A DNA stretch of 7,437 nt, taken from Rhodospirillales bacterium (GTDB lineage: Bacteria; Pseudomonadota; Alphaproteobacteria; Rhodospirillales; Casp-alpha2). The position numbers and the translations under genes were made by a program. Shown here piece after piece: positions 1 to 6,670 of the stretch (the stretch's first letter is position 1; every line of letters starts with the position of its first letter). The notes beneath the pieces are model-generated. The model had not been told where the DNA came from. It did not search any database and saw only the letters and a list, made by a program, of their open reading frames with translations. The stretch spans positions 1 to 7,437 of the forward strand of contig JABJOR010000105.1 in assembly GCA_018664265.1 (NCBI GenBank), read 5' to 3'.

Positions 1-420
1 AACGATCCTGCAGGTCATCCTGATCAGGCTTGGAAGCTCTGCTACTCCGTTGAATCAGACGGACCGGGTCTCTTCATCCGTACACATCCAAATTCTGATT
101 ACGTGATCTTTGATCAGACAAAACATCCTGATCCTGAAATCCAGCAGGCCATTAAGGTCCTGGACAAAAAGACAGGTAAAATTGTCAAAACGATTCGCGT
201 CACGGAAGAAGAAACAGCTTTGGCTGTGCACACCGAATTCAATGGCGACGGCTCAGAATTCTGGGTCTCTGTCTGGGTTCGTGGCGGCAAAGCCAACTGG
301 ATGAAGGGTGAAATCGTAGTATACGATACAAAAACTCTTGAAGAGATTACTCGTATCAAAGGCCTTGAAACCCCCACGGGTAAATTCAACGTCTACAACC
401 GGGTACATCACAACACCTGA
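1..420 (+). CDS. nirS: Cytochrome cd1 nitrite reductase NirS, C-terminal part (5' truncated)
   Basis: Periplasmic respiratory enzyme that reduces nitrite to nitric oxide, with heme c as electron entry and heme d1 as catalytic site. Only the last 139 codons are present, read from base 1 in frame 1 to a TGA stop. They cover the end of the eight-bladed d1-heme beta-propeller. Family-typical pieces are LFIRTHP (about residues 24-30 of the fragment), the blade repeat VSVW, VVYDTKTLEE and the near-terminal TPTGKFNVYN. The c-heme domain and the active-site histidines lie upstream of the window and cannot be judged. The final residues, RVHHNT, differ from the QHDVY-like ending I recall for Pseudomonas NirS. 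NirF, further down, shares the propeller fold, but this fragment matches NirS and ends as NirS does. A strong terminator follows 25 bases after the stop. Confidence 0.95.
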   Translation, partial: NDPAGHPDQAWKLCYSVESDGPGLFIRTHPNSDYVIFDQTKHPDPEIQQAIKVLDKKTGKIVKTIRVTEEETALAVHTEFNGDGSEFWVSVWVRGGKANWMKGEIVVYDTKTLEEITRIKGLETPTGKFNVYNRVHHNT

Positions 421-445
421 TCTCGACAACAGGTTAAGGCTGAGG

Positions 446-474
446 GGCGGAAGAGTTAAACTCTTCCGCCTTTT
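446..474 (+). terminator. Rho-independent terminator after nirS
   Basis: A perfect 10 bp stem (446-455 GGCGGAAGAG pairing with 461-470 CTCTTCCGCC) has a TTAAA loop. An extra T-A pair (456/460) can close it to 11 bp. It is followed directly by TTTT and then ATCC, so the U tract is short but the stem is strong. It lies 25 bases after the nirS stop on the same strand. It probably ends most nirS transcripts, with the downstream genes expressed from read-through or from their own promoter. Confidence 0.9.
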
Positions 475-575
475 ATCCTGTATATGATGTGTTACTAATA
501 TAATTATTCATTCTTTTTTTAATTTTATTTATTGAGACTATTGCCAATTTTAGGCATGCAATAAGGAGATTTTGG
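475..575 (+). promoter_or_regulatory. AT-rich leader of the NirT-like gene: probable promoter region plus ribosome binding site
   Basis: This stretch lies between the terminator and the next start codon and is very AT-rich. A TATAAT hexamer at 499-504 fits a -10 box, but no convincing -35 box sits 17 bases before it. AAGGAG at 563-568, seven bases before the ATG at 576, is a strong Shine-Dalgarno site and fixes that start. I found no TTGAT-N4-ATCAA motif of the FNR/DNR/NnrR type. The region is called regulatory mainly from position: after a terminator and before a long co-directional gene run. Confidence 0.35.
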
Positions 576-2318
576 ATGTTTGCGCGTTTTCTTAAATGGT
601 TCATGAAACCTTCCGTTTATGCTTGGGGAGGAATTTTCTTAGCAGGTAGTGTTGCAGGCATCATCTTTTGGGGTGGCTTCAATACGGCAATGGAAGCTAC
701 AAACACACTTGATTTCTGTATCTCCTGCCACGAGATGGAAGAAAACGTCTACGAAGAGTATAAAGAAACTATTCATTATCAAAATAGAACAGGTGTCAGA
801 GCCACGTGCGGAGATTGCCATGTCCCCGATCCATGGGTTCACAAAATTGTTCGTAAAATCCAAGCCAGTAATGAACTACTTCATAAAGCTTTAGGAACGA
901 TCGATACTCCCGAAAAATTTGAAGATAATCGGCTAAGCCTGGCAAAGAATGTCTGGAAGGCAATGAAAAACACCGATTCTCGTGAATGCCGTAACTGTCA
1001 CTCATGGGATGCAATGTCGAGCGATATGCAAAAACGGCGCGCTAAAAAGAAACACATTGAAGCCCAGGAAGAAGGCATGACATGTATTGATTGTCACAAA
1101 GGCATCGCTCACAGACCTGTTCATCATCTCCTCGATCCCGATGTTGACGATTATTATGATGGCAAACCTGACTCGCGCCGATTGATTTCTAAAGAAGAGG
1201 AAGCTGCACTCAAAGCCGCTGCTGAAGCAGAGGCCGCCGCTGCCGCTGCTGAAGCGGAAGCCGCCGCTGCCGAAGCCGCAGCAAAAGCTGCTGAAGAAGC
1301 CGCTACAGCCGCTGCAGTAATTGCCGAGTCTGCATCTGTTGCATCAGTAGGTGCCGCTAGCAGTGCTGACTGGAGTGGTATAGCTGGGACTGATGTTACC
1401 TTGTTCTATCCCGGGCAAGCTTCTTGGGAATGGATTTTAAAAGGTAGTGATCATGGTGGTGCACGTGCAGTTAAGAAAATTCAAGATCGCTGCTCTGAAT
1501 GCCATCGTGGTGAAGAAGCTGACATGGGTGCCAAAATCGTTACTGGCTCTAAAGTTGAAGAAACACCAATTCCTGGCAAACGTGCCAGCATTGCCCTGAA
1601 TGTTAAGGCTTCTCATGATGGGGAAAATCTGAATTTACGTTTCCAGTGGCCTGATACTGGCCACACACCGGTGCCTTTCGTTGATGGCGGTAAAATGGAC
1701 CCAGACAACCAGATCAAACTGGCATTTATGTTGGATGATGGCAAAGTGGAAGACGCTGGATATGCTGGTTGCTGGGCAACCTGCCACCACGATTCACGTT
1801 ATATGCCCCATCAGCCTGATGATACAGCAATCGCTGGCGCAAGCGCCGTTGGGCAGATCATTGATCTTAATGGTGGGGTTACCAAATATATTCCGGAAAG
1901 CCGTACCGAACTTGAAATCAAAGGCAAAGATGGCAAGCCACGTGGTGGTTGGGACAAGCTGATTGATGGTGCTGAAATTGACACCAAGTTAGCAGAAGGT
2001 ATCTATATGGATGTCACTCGTTACATGAGTGGCGGCAATAAGGTTGAAGCTGGCTCTATTATGGCACAGCGTCTGCTTATGGATGCTAACAAGATCACGG
2101 CATCCGGCACATTGACAGATGGTGTTTGGACGGTAGACATTACCCGCCCACTGAAATCCACTCTGCCAGGCGGCGTAGACTTGGAGGCTGGCAATCTATA
2201 TACTGTCGGCTTCGCAATTCATGATGACTATACCTCAGCTCGTTTCCATCATGTTTCACTGGAATACAAGCTTGGTTTGGATGATCCGGAAGCTGAAATA
2301 AATGCAACGAAGAAATAA
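576..2318 (+). CDS. NapC/NirT tetraheme cytochrome fused to a C-terminal multiheme EB_dh-like domain
   Basis: Predicted membrane-anchored periplasmic multiheme cytochrome c of 580 residues. NapC/NirT proteins oxidise membrane quinol and pass electrons to periplasmic reductases. Domains in order: a short basic N-terminus and one membrane anchor (about 14-36); a NapC/NirT domain (about 37-185) with heme motifs CISCH 48-52, CGDCH 78-82, CRNCH 138-142 and CIDCH 170-174; an Ala/Glu-rich tether (about 206-262); and a C-terminal region with CSECH at 306-310 and an atypical CWATCH (CX3CH) at 399-404. Met54 in CISCHEM matches the Met ligand of the first NapC heme. The C-terminal region, with its GYAGCWATCHHD motif, resembles the heme-binding domain family of ethylbenzene dehydrogenase/DMSO-reductase-type gamma subunits (recognised by eye, less certain). 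Usual NapC/NirT proteins have about 180-200 residues, so this is a large fusion. It sits after nirS and overlaps the cupredoxin gene by 17 nt. The likely role is feeding NirS (inference). Confidence 0.88.
   Translation: MFARFLKWFMKPSVYAWGGIFLAGSVAGIIFWGGFNTAMEATNTLDFCISCHEMEENVYEEYKETIHYQNRTGVRATCGDCHVPDPWVHKIVRKIQASNELLHKALGTIDTPEKFEDNRLSLAKNVWKAMKNTDSRECRNCHSWDAMSSDMQKRRAKKKHIEAQEEGMTCIDCHKGIAHRPVHHLLDPDVDDYYDGKPDSRRLISKEEEAALKAAAEAEAAAAAAEAEAAAAEAAAKAAEEAATAAAVIAESASVASVGAASSADWSGIAGTDVTLFYPGQASWEWILKGSDHGGARAVKKIQDRCSECHRGEEADMGAKIVTGSKVEETPIPGKRASIALNVKASHDGENLNLRFQWPDTGHTPVPFVDGGKMDPDNQIKLAFMLDDGKVEDAGYAGCWATCHHDSRYMPHQPDDTAIAGASAVGQIIDLNGGVTKYIPESRTELEIKGKDGKPRGGWDKLIDGAEIDTKLAEGIYMDVTRYMSGGNKVEAGSIMAQRLLMDANKITASGTLTDGVWTVDITRPLKSTLPGGVDLEAGNLYTVGFAIHDDYTSARFHHVSLEYKLGLDDPEAEINATKK
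1221..1271 (+). repeat. Imperfect tandem direct repeat coding the Ala/Glu tether
   Basis: Two 24-base units (1221-1244 and 1248-1271) match at 22 of 24 positions with a 27-base period. Both start GCTGAAGC and end GCCGCCGCTGCC. They encode the AEAEAAAA-type segment of the tether in the multiheme cytochrome. The surrounding 1191-1320 is also low-complexity GCN/GAA sequence. Its length may vary between strains by slippage, in steps that keep the frame. Confidence 0.8.
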
Positions 2319-2772
2319 CGGGGCACTAACGGAGCGGACAGCTATTACCTTATTGGTAATGGCTGTCGCTGCTTTGTTAAATATTGGCTTCCCTAAAACT
2401 TCTTTTGCCGATTCTCTTGAAATCGAAATTACTCCGGATCGCATAAGTGCATGCGAAAAGGCACAGGCCCGCTACCAAGAGCTATATCCTGATGCAGACA
2501 CTTCAGGAGTTCATGTTGTGCTACTTCACAAGTACAACTTTTGCCCTGCAAATCTTACCGTTAAGGCAGGCGAAACTGTTCGCTGGATTAACGTCGATAA
2601 ACGCACCAGTCACAGCGTATGGTTAAAAGAAGCCGGAAGCGATGAATCAGAACGCTTTTTCCCTGAAGAGCAATGGGAATACACATTTACAATGCCGGGA
2701 GATTACCCTTATTTATGTGGTCCTCACTGGGAAAGTGATAGCATGCTCGGATACGTAAAAGTCACTCAATAA
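2302..2772 (+). CDS. Secreted cupredoxin (type 1 blue copper protein)
   Basis: Predicted periplasmic small copper electron carrier of 156 residues. An Sec-type signal peptide spans about residues 1-36 (RR near the start, hydrophobic core about 14-30, likely cut after SFA, before DS). The mature part carries a plastocyanin/azurin-like fold: FCPANLTVKAGETVRWIN (80-97), TSHSVW (102-107) and LCGPHW (138-143). Likely copper ligands are His104, Cys139, His142 and Met148. The Cys-x2-His-x5-Met spacing is one longer than the x4 of plastocyanin and pseudoazurin. Two further cysteines, Cys51 and Cys81, might form a disulfide. The start at 2302 lies inside the end of the preceding cytochrome gene (17 nt overlap), with CGGAAG about nine bases upstream, so the two are probably translationally coupled. 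An in-frame ATG at 2359 would cut the signal peptide. Pseudoazurin and azurin are known donors to cd1 nitrite reductase, so a donor role to NirS is likely but inferred. Confidence 0.87.
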   Translation: MQRRNNGALTERTAITLLVMAVAALLNIGFPKTSFADSLEIEITPDRISACEKAQARYQELYPDADTSGVHVVLLHKYNFCPANLTVKAGETVRWINVDKRTSHSVWLKEAGSDESERFFPEEQWEYTFTMPGDYPYLCGPHWESDSMLGYVKVTQ

Positions 2773-2847
2773 CCCCGGATAACCTATCTTAAGTCAAGGC
2801 TATAGATATATTCATACCATAATATTTGTTCTGAAAAGGACAGGATT

Positions 2848-3681
2848 ATGACGGATAGAATTCAGAGCGGCAATGCAGTTTCTTCACCATCTCAGGCATC
2901 CATTGTATATTTGGTTGGTGCAGGTCCCGGCGATCCGGATTTCCTGACGATGAAAGCTCATCGGCTCATTCTTTCCGCAGATGTCGTTGTTTACGATAGG
3001 CTGGTTTCAAAAGAAATAATGGATTTGGTTCCCGATGGAACAGCCAAGATAAACGTAGGCAAGCAATCCGGGTGTCACCACGTACCTCAAAATGAAATTA
3101 ATGAATTATTGCGATCTCTGGCGCAAGAAAACCGTTGTGTCGTTCGACTCAAAGGGGGCGATCCTTTCCTGTTTGGACGAGGTGGTGAAGAAGCCATCTA
3201 CCTGCGTAGTAATGGTGTCGACTATGAAACGGTTCCTGGCGTAACCTCTGCCAGCGGATGCGCGGCTTCTATTGGTCTGCCACTGACACATCGTGGTATT
3301 GCAAGCGGCGTACGTTATGTCACTGGGCACATGCGTGAAGATAAAGAACTGGAACTTGACTGGAAAGGTTTGGCTGATCCGAATACCACACTTGTGATCT
3401 ACATGGGCGTATCAAATATACCACAGATATCCATCCGACTAATTACCAATGGCCTGTCTCCAAAGACAGGAGCAGCAGCAATATGCAACGCAACACGTCC
3501 CAATCAAGAACTCGTCGTATCAACATTGGGTGAAATTGCAAAGGATGCTTCTGAAGCAAAATTAGATGGGCCGATACTTTTTGTTATTGGAAACATCATC
3601 GACCTGCTGGACATTACGGGGAAAGAGCAAAACAATACCCAAATACAGTCAGATCACAGATGGAACACCAATGTTGCGTAA
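2848..3681 (+). CDS. nirE: Uroporphyrinogen-III C-methyltransferase NirE (SUMT)
   Basis: Cytoplasmic S-adenosylmethionine-dependent enzyme that methylates uroporphyrinogen III at C2 and C7 to give precorrin-2, the entry to siroheme and heme d1. The 277 residues fit a single-domain SUMT, without the CysG dehydrogenase/chelatase part. Motifs in order: VGAGPGDPD (23-31), YDRLVS (49-54), RLKGGDPFLFGRGGEE (100-115), VPGVTSA (129-135), LPLTHRG (144-150), YVTGH (157-161) and the YMGV segment (185-188). AAGGA at 2836-2840, seven bases before the ATG, supports the start. The first 18 or so residues are a non-conserved lead. By sequence alone it could be called cobA. Its place between nirS and nirC-nirF argues for the d1-dedicated nirE. 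The 75-base gap before it is the largest after the leader of the NirT-like gene, so a minor internal promoter is possible, though none was recognised. Its last 11 bases overlap the next gene. Confidence 0.93.
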   Translation: MTDRIQSGNAVSSPSQASIVYLVGAGPGDPDFLTMKAHRLILSADVVVYDRLVSKEIMDLVPDGTAKINVGKQSGCHHVPQNEINELLRSLAQENRCVVRLKGGDPFLFGRGGEEAIYLRSNGVDYETVPGVTSASGCAASIGLPLTHRGIASGVRYVTGHMREDKELELDWKGLADPNTTLVIYMGVSNIPQISIRLITNGLSPKTGAAAICNATRPNQELVVSTLGEIAKDASEAKLDGPILFVIGNIIDLLDITGKEQNNTQIQSDHRWNTNVA

Positions 3682-4018
3682 GCCACGTGCTTTAAAAATG
3701 ATTGCAACTATATTTTCAATAATTGCAATCTTGATTGCCATAACAACAACACAATCACGTGCCTTTGACAGCGCACATGAAGCGGAGCTTTTAAATCTCC
3801 TCGTTCAGGATTGTGGTTCTTGTCATGGCCTTACAATGAAAGGTGGGCTTGGATCAGCATTGTTGCCGGAAAATATGATTGAACGCGACAGTGAGTTTCT
3901 GGCAGATATCATCCTGGAAGGCATTCCAGAGACCCCCATGCCTCCATGGAAATCCCAACTTAGCAGGGAAGAAGCCCTGTGGATTGTCGAAAAACTAAAA
4001 CAAGGGCTTAAGCCATGA
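3671..4018 (+). CDS. nirC: NirC-like periplasmic monoheme cytochrome c
   Basis: Small secreted c-type cytochrome of 115 residues. A signal peptide spans about residues 1-31 (basic MLRKPRALK, hydrophobic core about 10-25, likely cut after QSRA). A single heme motif CGSCH is at 48-52. Met90 in the TPMPPW segment is the likely sixth iron ligand, and the C-terminal helix EEALWIVEKLK is typical of class I cytochromes c. In known nir clusters, NirC lies between nirE and nirF as here. It has been shown to donate electrons to NirS in some species and has also been linked to d1 maturation. The chosen ATG overlaps the nirE stop by 11 nt and has a weak upstream GATGGA. The same frame stays open upstream to an ATG at 3566, which would add 35 residues lacking signal-peptide character inside nirE. 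An ATG at 3698 would remove the basic n-region. Coupled translation with nirE is likely. Confidence 0.88.
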   Translation: MLRKPRALKMIATIFSIIAILIAITTTQSRAFDSAHEAELLNLLVQDCGSCHGLTMKGGLGSALLPENMIERDSEFLADIILEGIPETPMPPWKSQLSREEALWIVEKLKQGLKP

Positions 4019-5217
4019 CCAAAATAGCTACTAAAAAATCGTTGGCAATCGTTCTTCTTGGCCTTTTTATATCTTTATCAGCACTGATCAGTCAATCTGT
4101 TGCCGATGAATTACGTGGAACAGGAGATTTGGGTGTAATTGTGGAACGTGCAACGGGCACTCTACAAATTATTGAAACAACAACCCGAACGCGACTAGCA
4201 ACGATAGAGGGTTTAGGTGACTTATCTCACGCCTCCGCCGTATATTCTCGCGACGAGCGTTATGCTTATATCTTTGGGCGCGATGGTGGGTTAACAAAAG
4301 TCGATATTTTAAAACAAAAAATAGATAAGCGAATTGTTCAAGGTGGAAATTCCATTGGCGGAGCTATTTCACAAGATGGATCGCTCGTCGCGGTATCGAA
4401 TTATGAACCCGGTGGCGTGAAAATTTTTGACAGTTCCACACTAGAGTTGGTAGCGGACATCCCAGCTATTGGAGCCGATGGTGCACCATCCAAAACGGTT
4501 GGTCTCGTTGATGCTCCCGGACAAAAATTTATCTATGGTCTATATGATAGTGGTGAAATCTGGGTTGTTGATATGACTGATAAATCAAACCCAGCAATAA
4601 CCAAGTTCCTCGATATTGGGAAACTGCCCTATGATGGATTAATCACATCCGATGGGCGCTATTATGTAGCAGGCCTGTTTGGTGAAGACGGCCTAGCAAA
4701 ATTGGATTTATGGAATATGGACCTTGGTGTCCAACGCATACTCGATAATTATGGCAAGGGAGAACAGAAGCTTCCAGTCTACAAAATGCCTCATCTAGAA
4801 GGTTGGGCAAAGGCCGGAGAATTATTATTTCTCCCAGCCGTTGGGCACCATGAAGTGTTGATAGTAAATTCAACGACATGGAAAGAAGCCGGTAGAATTG
4901 CAGTACACGGACAACCAATTTTTGTGGTTGCACGACCCGATGGCAAGCAAGTTTGGGTGAATTTTGCCCATCCCCTTAATGACACCATTCAGGTCATAGA
5001 CGTGCCCTCCCAGAAAATTATCCATTCTTTTGTTCCAGGCAAAGCAGCCCTGCATATGGAATTCACCCCACGAGGAGAGCAACTCTGGCTTTCTGTACGT
5101 GACACAGGTCGCGTACATGTTTATGACACCAACAGCTTTGAAGAATTGACATCTCTACCTGCTGAAAAGCCTAGCGGAATCTTTTTAGCGGCACGTGCCC
5201 ATCGTACCGGATTGTAA
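4015..5217 (+). CDS. nirF: NirF, periplasmic heme d1 biosynthesis protein
   Basis: Protein needed for a late step of heme d1 synthesis. NirF binds d1-type tetrapyrrole and has been implicated in forming the final acrylate side chain (family knowledge). The 400 residues begin with a signal peptide (hydrophobic core about 10-28, likely cut after QSVA at 30). There is no lipobox cysteine, so it should be soluble periplasmic, unlike lipoprotein forms reported elsewhere. The rest is a d1-type beta-propeller related to the NirS C-terminal domain. Characteristic pieces are LSHASAVYSRDERYAYIFGR (70-89, with the conserved His72), GGLTKVD, LPYDGLITSDGRYYVAG, and near the end LHMEFTPRGEQLWLS, RVHVYDT and PSGIF. 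The ATG overlaps the nirC TGA (ATGA). AAGGG at 4002-4006 is eight bases upstream. No frameshift or truncation is seen. Confidence 0.95.
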   Translation: MTKIATKKSLAIVLLGLFISLSALISQSVADELRGTGDLGVIVERATGTLQIIETTTRTRLATIEGLGDLSHASAVYSRDERYAYIFGRDGGLTKVDILKQKIDKRIVQGGNSIGGAISQDGSLVAVSNYEPGGVKIFDSSTLELVADIPAIGADGAPSKTVGLVDAPGQKFIYGLYDSGEIWVVDMTDKSNPAITKFLDIGKLPYDGLITSDGRYYVAGLFGEDGLAKLDLWNMDLGVQRILDNYGKGEQKLPVYKMPHLEGWAKAGELLFLPAVGHHEVLIVNSTTWKEAGRIAVHGQPIFVVARPDGKQVWVNFAHPLNDTIQVIDVPSQKIIHSFVPGKAALHMEFTPRGEQLWLSVRDTGRVHVYDTNSFEELTSLPAEKPSGIFLAARAHRTGL

Positions 5218-5219
5218 GT

Positions 5220-6227
5220 ATGAACACCTTCAGTGATCATGAAATTAGACTGCTAAATGATTGGCAACGGGATTTCCCGTTGGTTGATCGTCCATTTGCG
5301 TCTATTGCACAAAGCACTGATTCCTCACACGATGAAACGATTACTGCTTATACCAAACTAGCGGAAAAAGGTGTTATTAGCCGGATCGGCGCCGTTGTAA
5401 CCACTGGGGCACTGGGAGCCAGTACGCTTGCCGCCATAGCTGTCCCAGAAGATCAACTAGAGAATATTGCTGAAAAAGTTTCGACCCACAGAGGTGTTAA
5501 CCACAACTATGAACGCACACATCGTTATAATCTGTGGTTTGTTGTAACAGCGCAGGACCAAAGTGAACTTGATGCTGTATTGCTGAATATCGAGTCACAG
5601 ACAGGCTTAAAGGTCTTGAGCCTGCCTATGCTGGAATCGTATCACATTGACCTGGGGTTTGATCTTAAAGGGAAGCCTGAATCTCTGGCTCCGAAACATG
5701 GAAACAATCCCAGTCTTACAGAGCCTGTAACGTGTCCTGTAGATCGTCAATTGCTGTGGGCTCTGGAAAGCGGCCTCCCCTTCACTGATCAGCCTTATGA
5801 TGCTATTTCCAAGACTCTGAACATCCCGGTTGAAAATATTCTTACGCGTATTACCCGCTTGTTGGAAACTGGTGCAATCAAGCGATTTGGCGTTGTGGTT
5901 CGCCACCATGAACTTGGCTACAAATCAAATGCCATGGTGGTATGGAACATTCCTGATAATCAGATTAAAGATGCCGTATCCACGCTCACTGAAGCGCAAT
6001 ATGTAACACTTTGCTACAGACGTCCCAGATTATTACCTGAGTGGCCGTACAATGTATTCTCCATGATCCATGGGCAAGATCGTGATCAGGTTCTGGATCA
6101 GATAGACAGCCTTGCAAGACAGAAAGCATTATCAAACATTGACCATGAAATTTTATTCAGTACACGTCGGTTTAAACAAACCGGCGCGCGTTATTCCCCT
6201 GTAAAAGATGTTAAAGAGGTCGCATGA
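5220..6227 (+). CDS. nirDL: NirD-NirL fusion, siroheme decarboxylase subunit
   Basis: Cytoplasmic protein of 335 residues made of two tandem Lrp/AsnC-like units. With NirG and NirH it removes the acetate carboxyls at C12 and C18 of siroheme to give 12,18-didecarboxysiroheme. The NirD half (about 1-149) has a winged-helix N-terminus, VISRIGAVV (52-60) and the signature HNYERTHRYNLWFVV (95-109). A linker of about 20 residues follows (about 150-172). The NirL half (about 173-335) has a second winged helix, IKRFGVVVRHHELGYKSN (220-237) and LCYRRPRLLPEWPYNVF (264-280). Separate nirD and nirL genes are usual in Pseudomonas aeruginosa. Fused forms occur in Paracoccus-type clusters and Hydrogenobacter. 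It starts two bases after the nirF stop with only a weak GGA upstream, suggesting translational coupling. It is an enzyme of this family, not a DNA-binding regulator, despite the AsnC-like fold. Confidence 0.94.
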   Translation: MNTFSDHEIRLLNDWQRDFPLVDRPFASIAQSTDSSHDETITAYTKLAEKGVISRIGAVVTTGALGASTLAAIAVPEDQLENIAEKVSTHRGVNHNYERTHRYNLWFVVTAQDQSELDAVLLNIESQTGLKVLSLPMLESYHIDLGFDLKGKPESLAPKHGNNPSLTEPVTCPVDRQLLWALESGLPFTDQPYDAISKTLNIPVENILTRITRLLETGAIKRFGVVVRHHELGYKSNAMVVWNIPDNQIKDAVSTLTEAQYVTLCYRRPRLLPEWPYNVFSMIHGQDRDQVLDQIDSLARQKALSNIDHEILFSTRRFKQTGARYSPVKDVKEVA

Positions 6228-6670
6228 TGGATCAGATTGATCGTGACATAATTAATGCCTTTCAAGGCAATTTTCCAATTACAGAACACCCTTTTGCCGT
6301 AGCTGGTAATGCAGTGGGTCTGGACGAAGATGACTTGATCAACAGAATTGAGAGTATGCTGGCTGACAACACCTTAACCCGTTTTGGGCCTCTGTATAAT
6401 GCTGATACTATGGGTGGGGCTGTTACTCTTTGCGGGATGGCTGTACCGGAAGATGATTTTGATCGCATTGCAGACATTGTTAATTCCTTTGAGGAAGTCG
6501 CCCATAACTATGAACGTACACATCATTTAAATATGTGGTTTGTTGTTGGCGCGGAAACCCGCGAGCAGATAGATACCGTACTACGCTCTATTGAGGAAAA
6601 AACAGGATTGACCGTACGGGATATGCCAAAAAAGTCCGAATTCTTTGTTGGCCTGATTTTGGAGGCATAA
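6224..6670 (+). CDS. nirG: NirG, siroheme decarboxylase subunit
   Basis: Lrp/AsnC-like subunit of the siroheme decarboxylase, 148 residues, cytoplasmic. It is of the same type as the NirD half next to it. It has an N-terminal winged helix (about 1-55), TRFGPLYNADTMGG (52-65) and the signature HNYERTHHLNMWFV (94-107). The TRFGPLYNAD segment and the gene position separate NirG from NirD. Two adjacent ATGs (6224 and 6227) could start it. AGAGG at 6215-6219 is four bases from the first and seven from the second, so 6227 may be the true start, giving 147 residues. Either start overlaps the nirDL stop (four or one bases), so translation is coupled. The stop TAA shares its last base with the nirH ATG. 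Confidence 0.93.
   Translation: MMDQIDRDIINAFQGNFPITEHPFAVAGNAVGLDEDDLINRIESMLADNTLTRFGPLYNADTMGGAVTLCGMAVPEDDFDRIADIVNSFEEVAHNYERTHHLNMWFVVGAETREQIDTVLRSIEEKTGLTVRDMPKKSEFFVGLILEA

Noticed and set aside
19..28. Perfect 10 bp palindrome CCTGATCAGG.
   Set aside because: It lies within the nirS coding region and fits the codons of a conserved segment; short palindromes around TGATCA recur in this window by chance.
499..504. Perfect TATAAT hexamer as a promoter -10 box.
   Set aside because: The surroundings are so AT-rich that such a hexamer is likely by chance, and no matching -35 or activator box stands upstream. It is mentioned only within the leader region, not as its own feature.
541..561. 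Inverted repeats before the NirT-like gene: TTGC/GCAA (541-544, 558-561) and TGCC/GGCA (542-545, 553-556).
   Set aside because: The arms are only four bases and the spacing is unlike FNR/DNR or other known operators; this is expected by chance and too close to the start codon to rank as an operator.
2773..2847. Possible terminator or promoter between the cupredoxin gene and nirE.
   Set aside because: Only a weak, bulged hairpin (CTT/AAG core) without a T run, and a CATAAT-like hexamer at 2818 without a -35 partner. Nothing here can be supported.
3566..3670. Longer start for the NirC-like gene at 3566 (35 extra residues).
   Set aside because: The extension lies wholly inside nirE and would bury the signal peptide; the ATG at 3671 gives a normal n-region and hydrophobic core.
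4643..5118. Minus-strand open frames opposite nirF and elsewhere.
   Set aside because: They overlap well-recognised genes, lack family-like motifs and convincing ribosome binding sites, and are shadows of the + strand coding.
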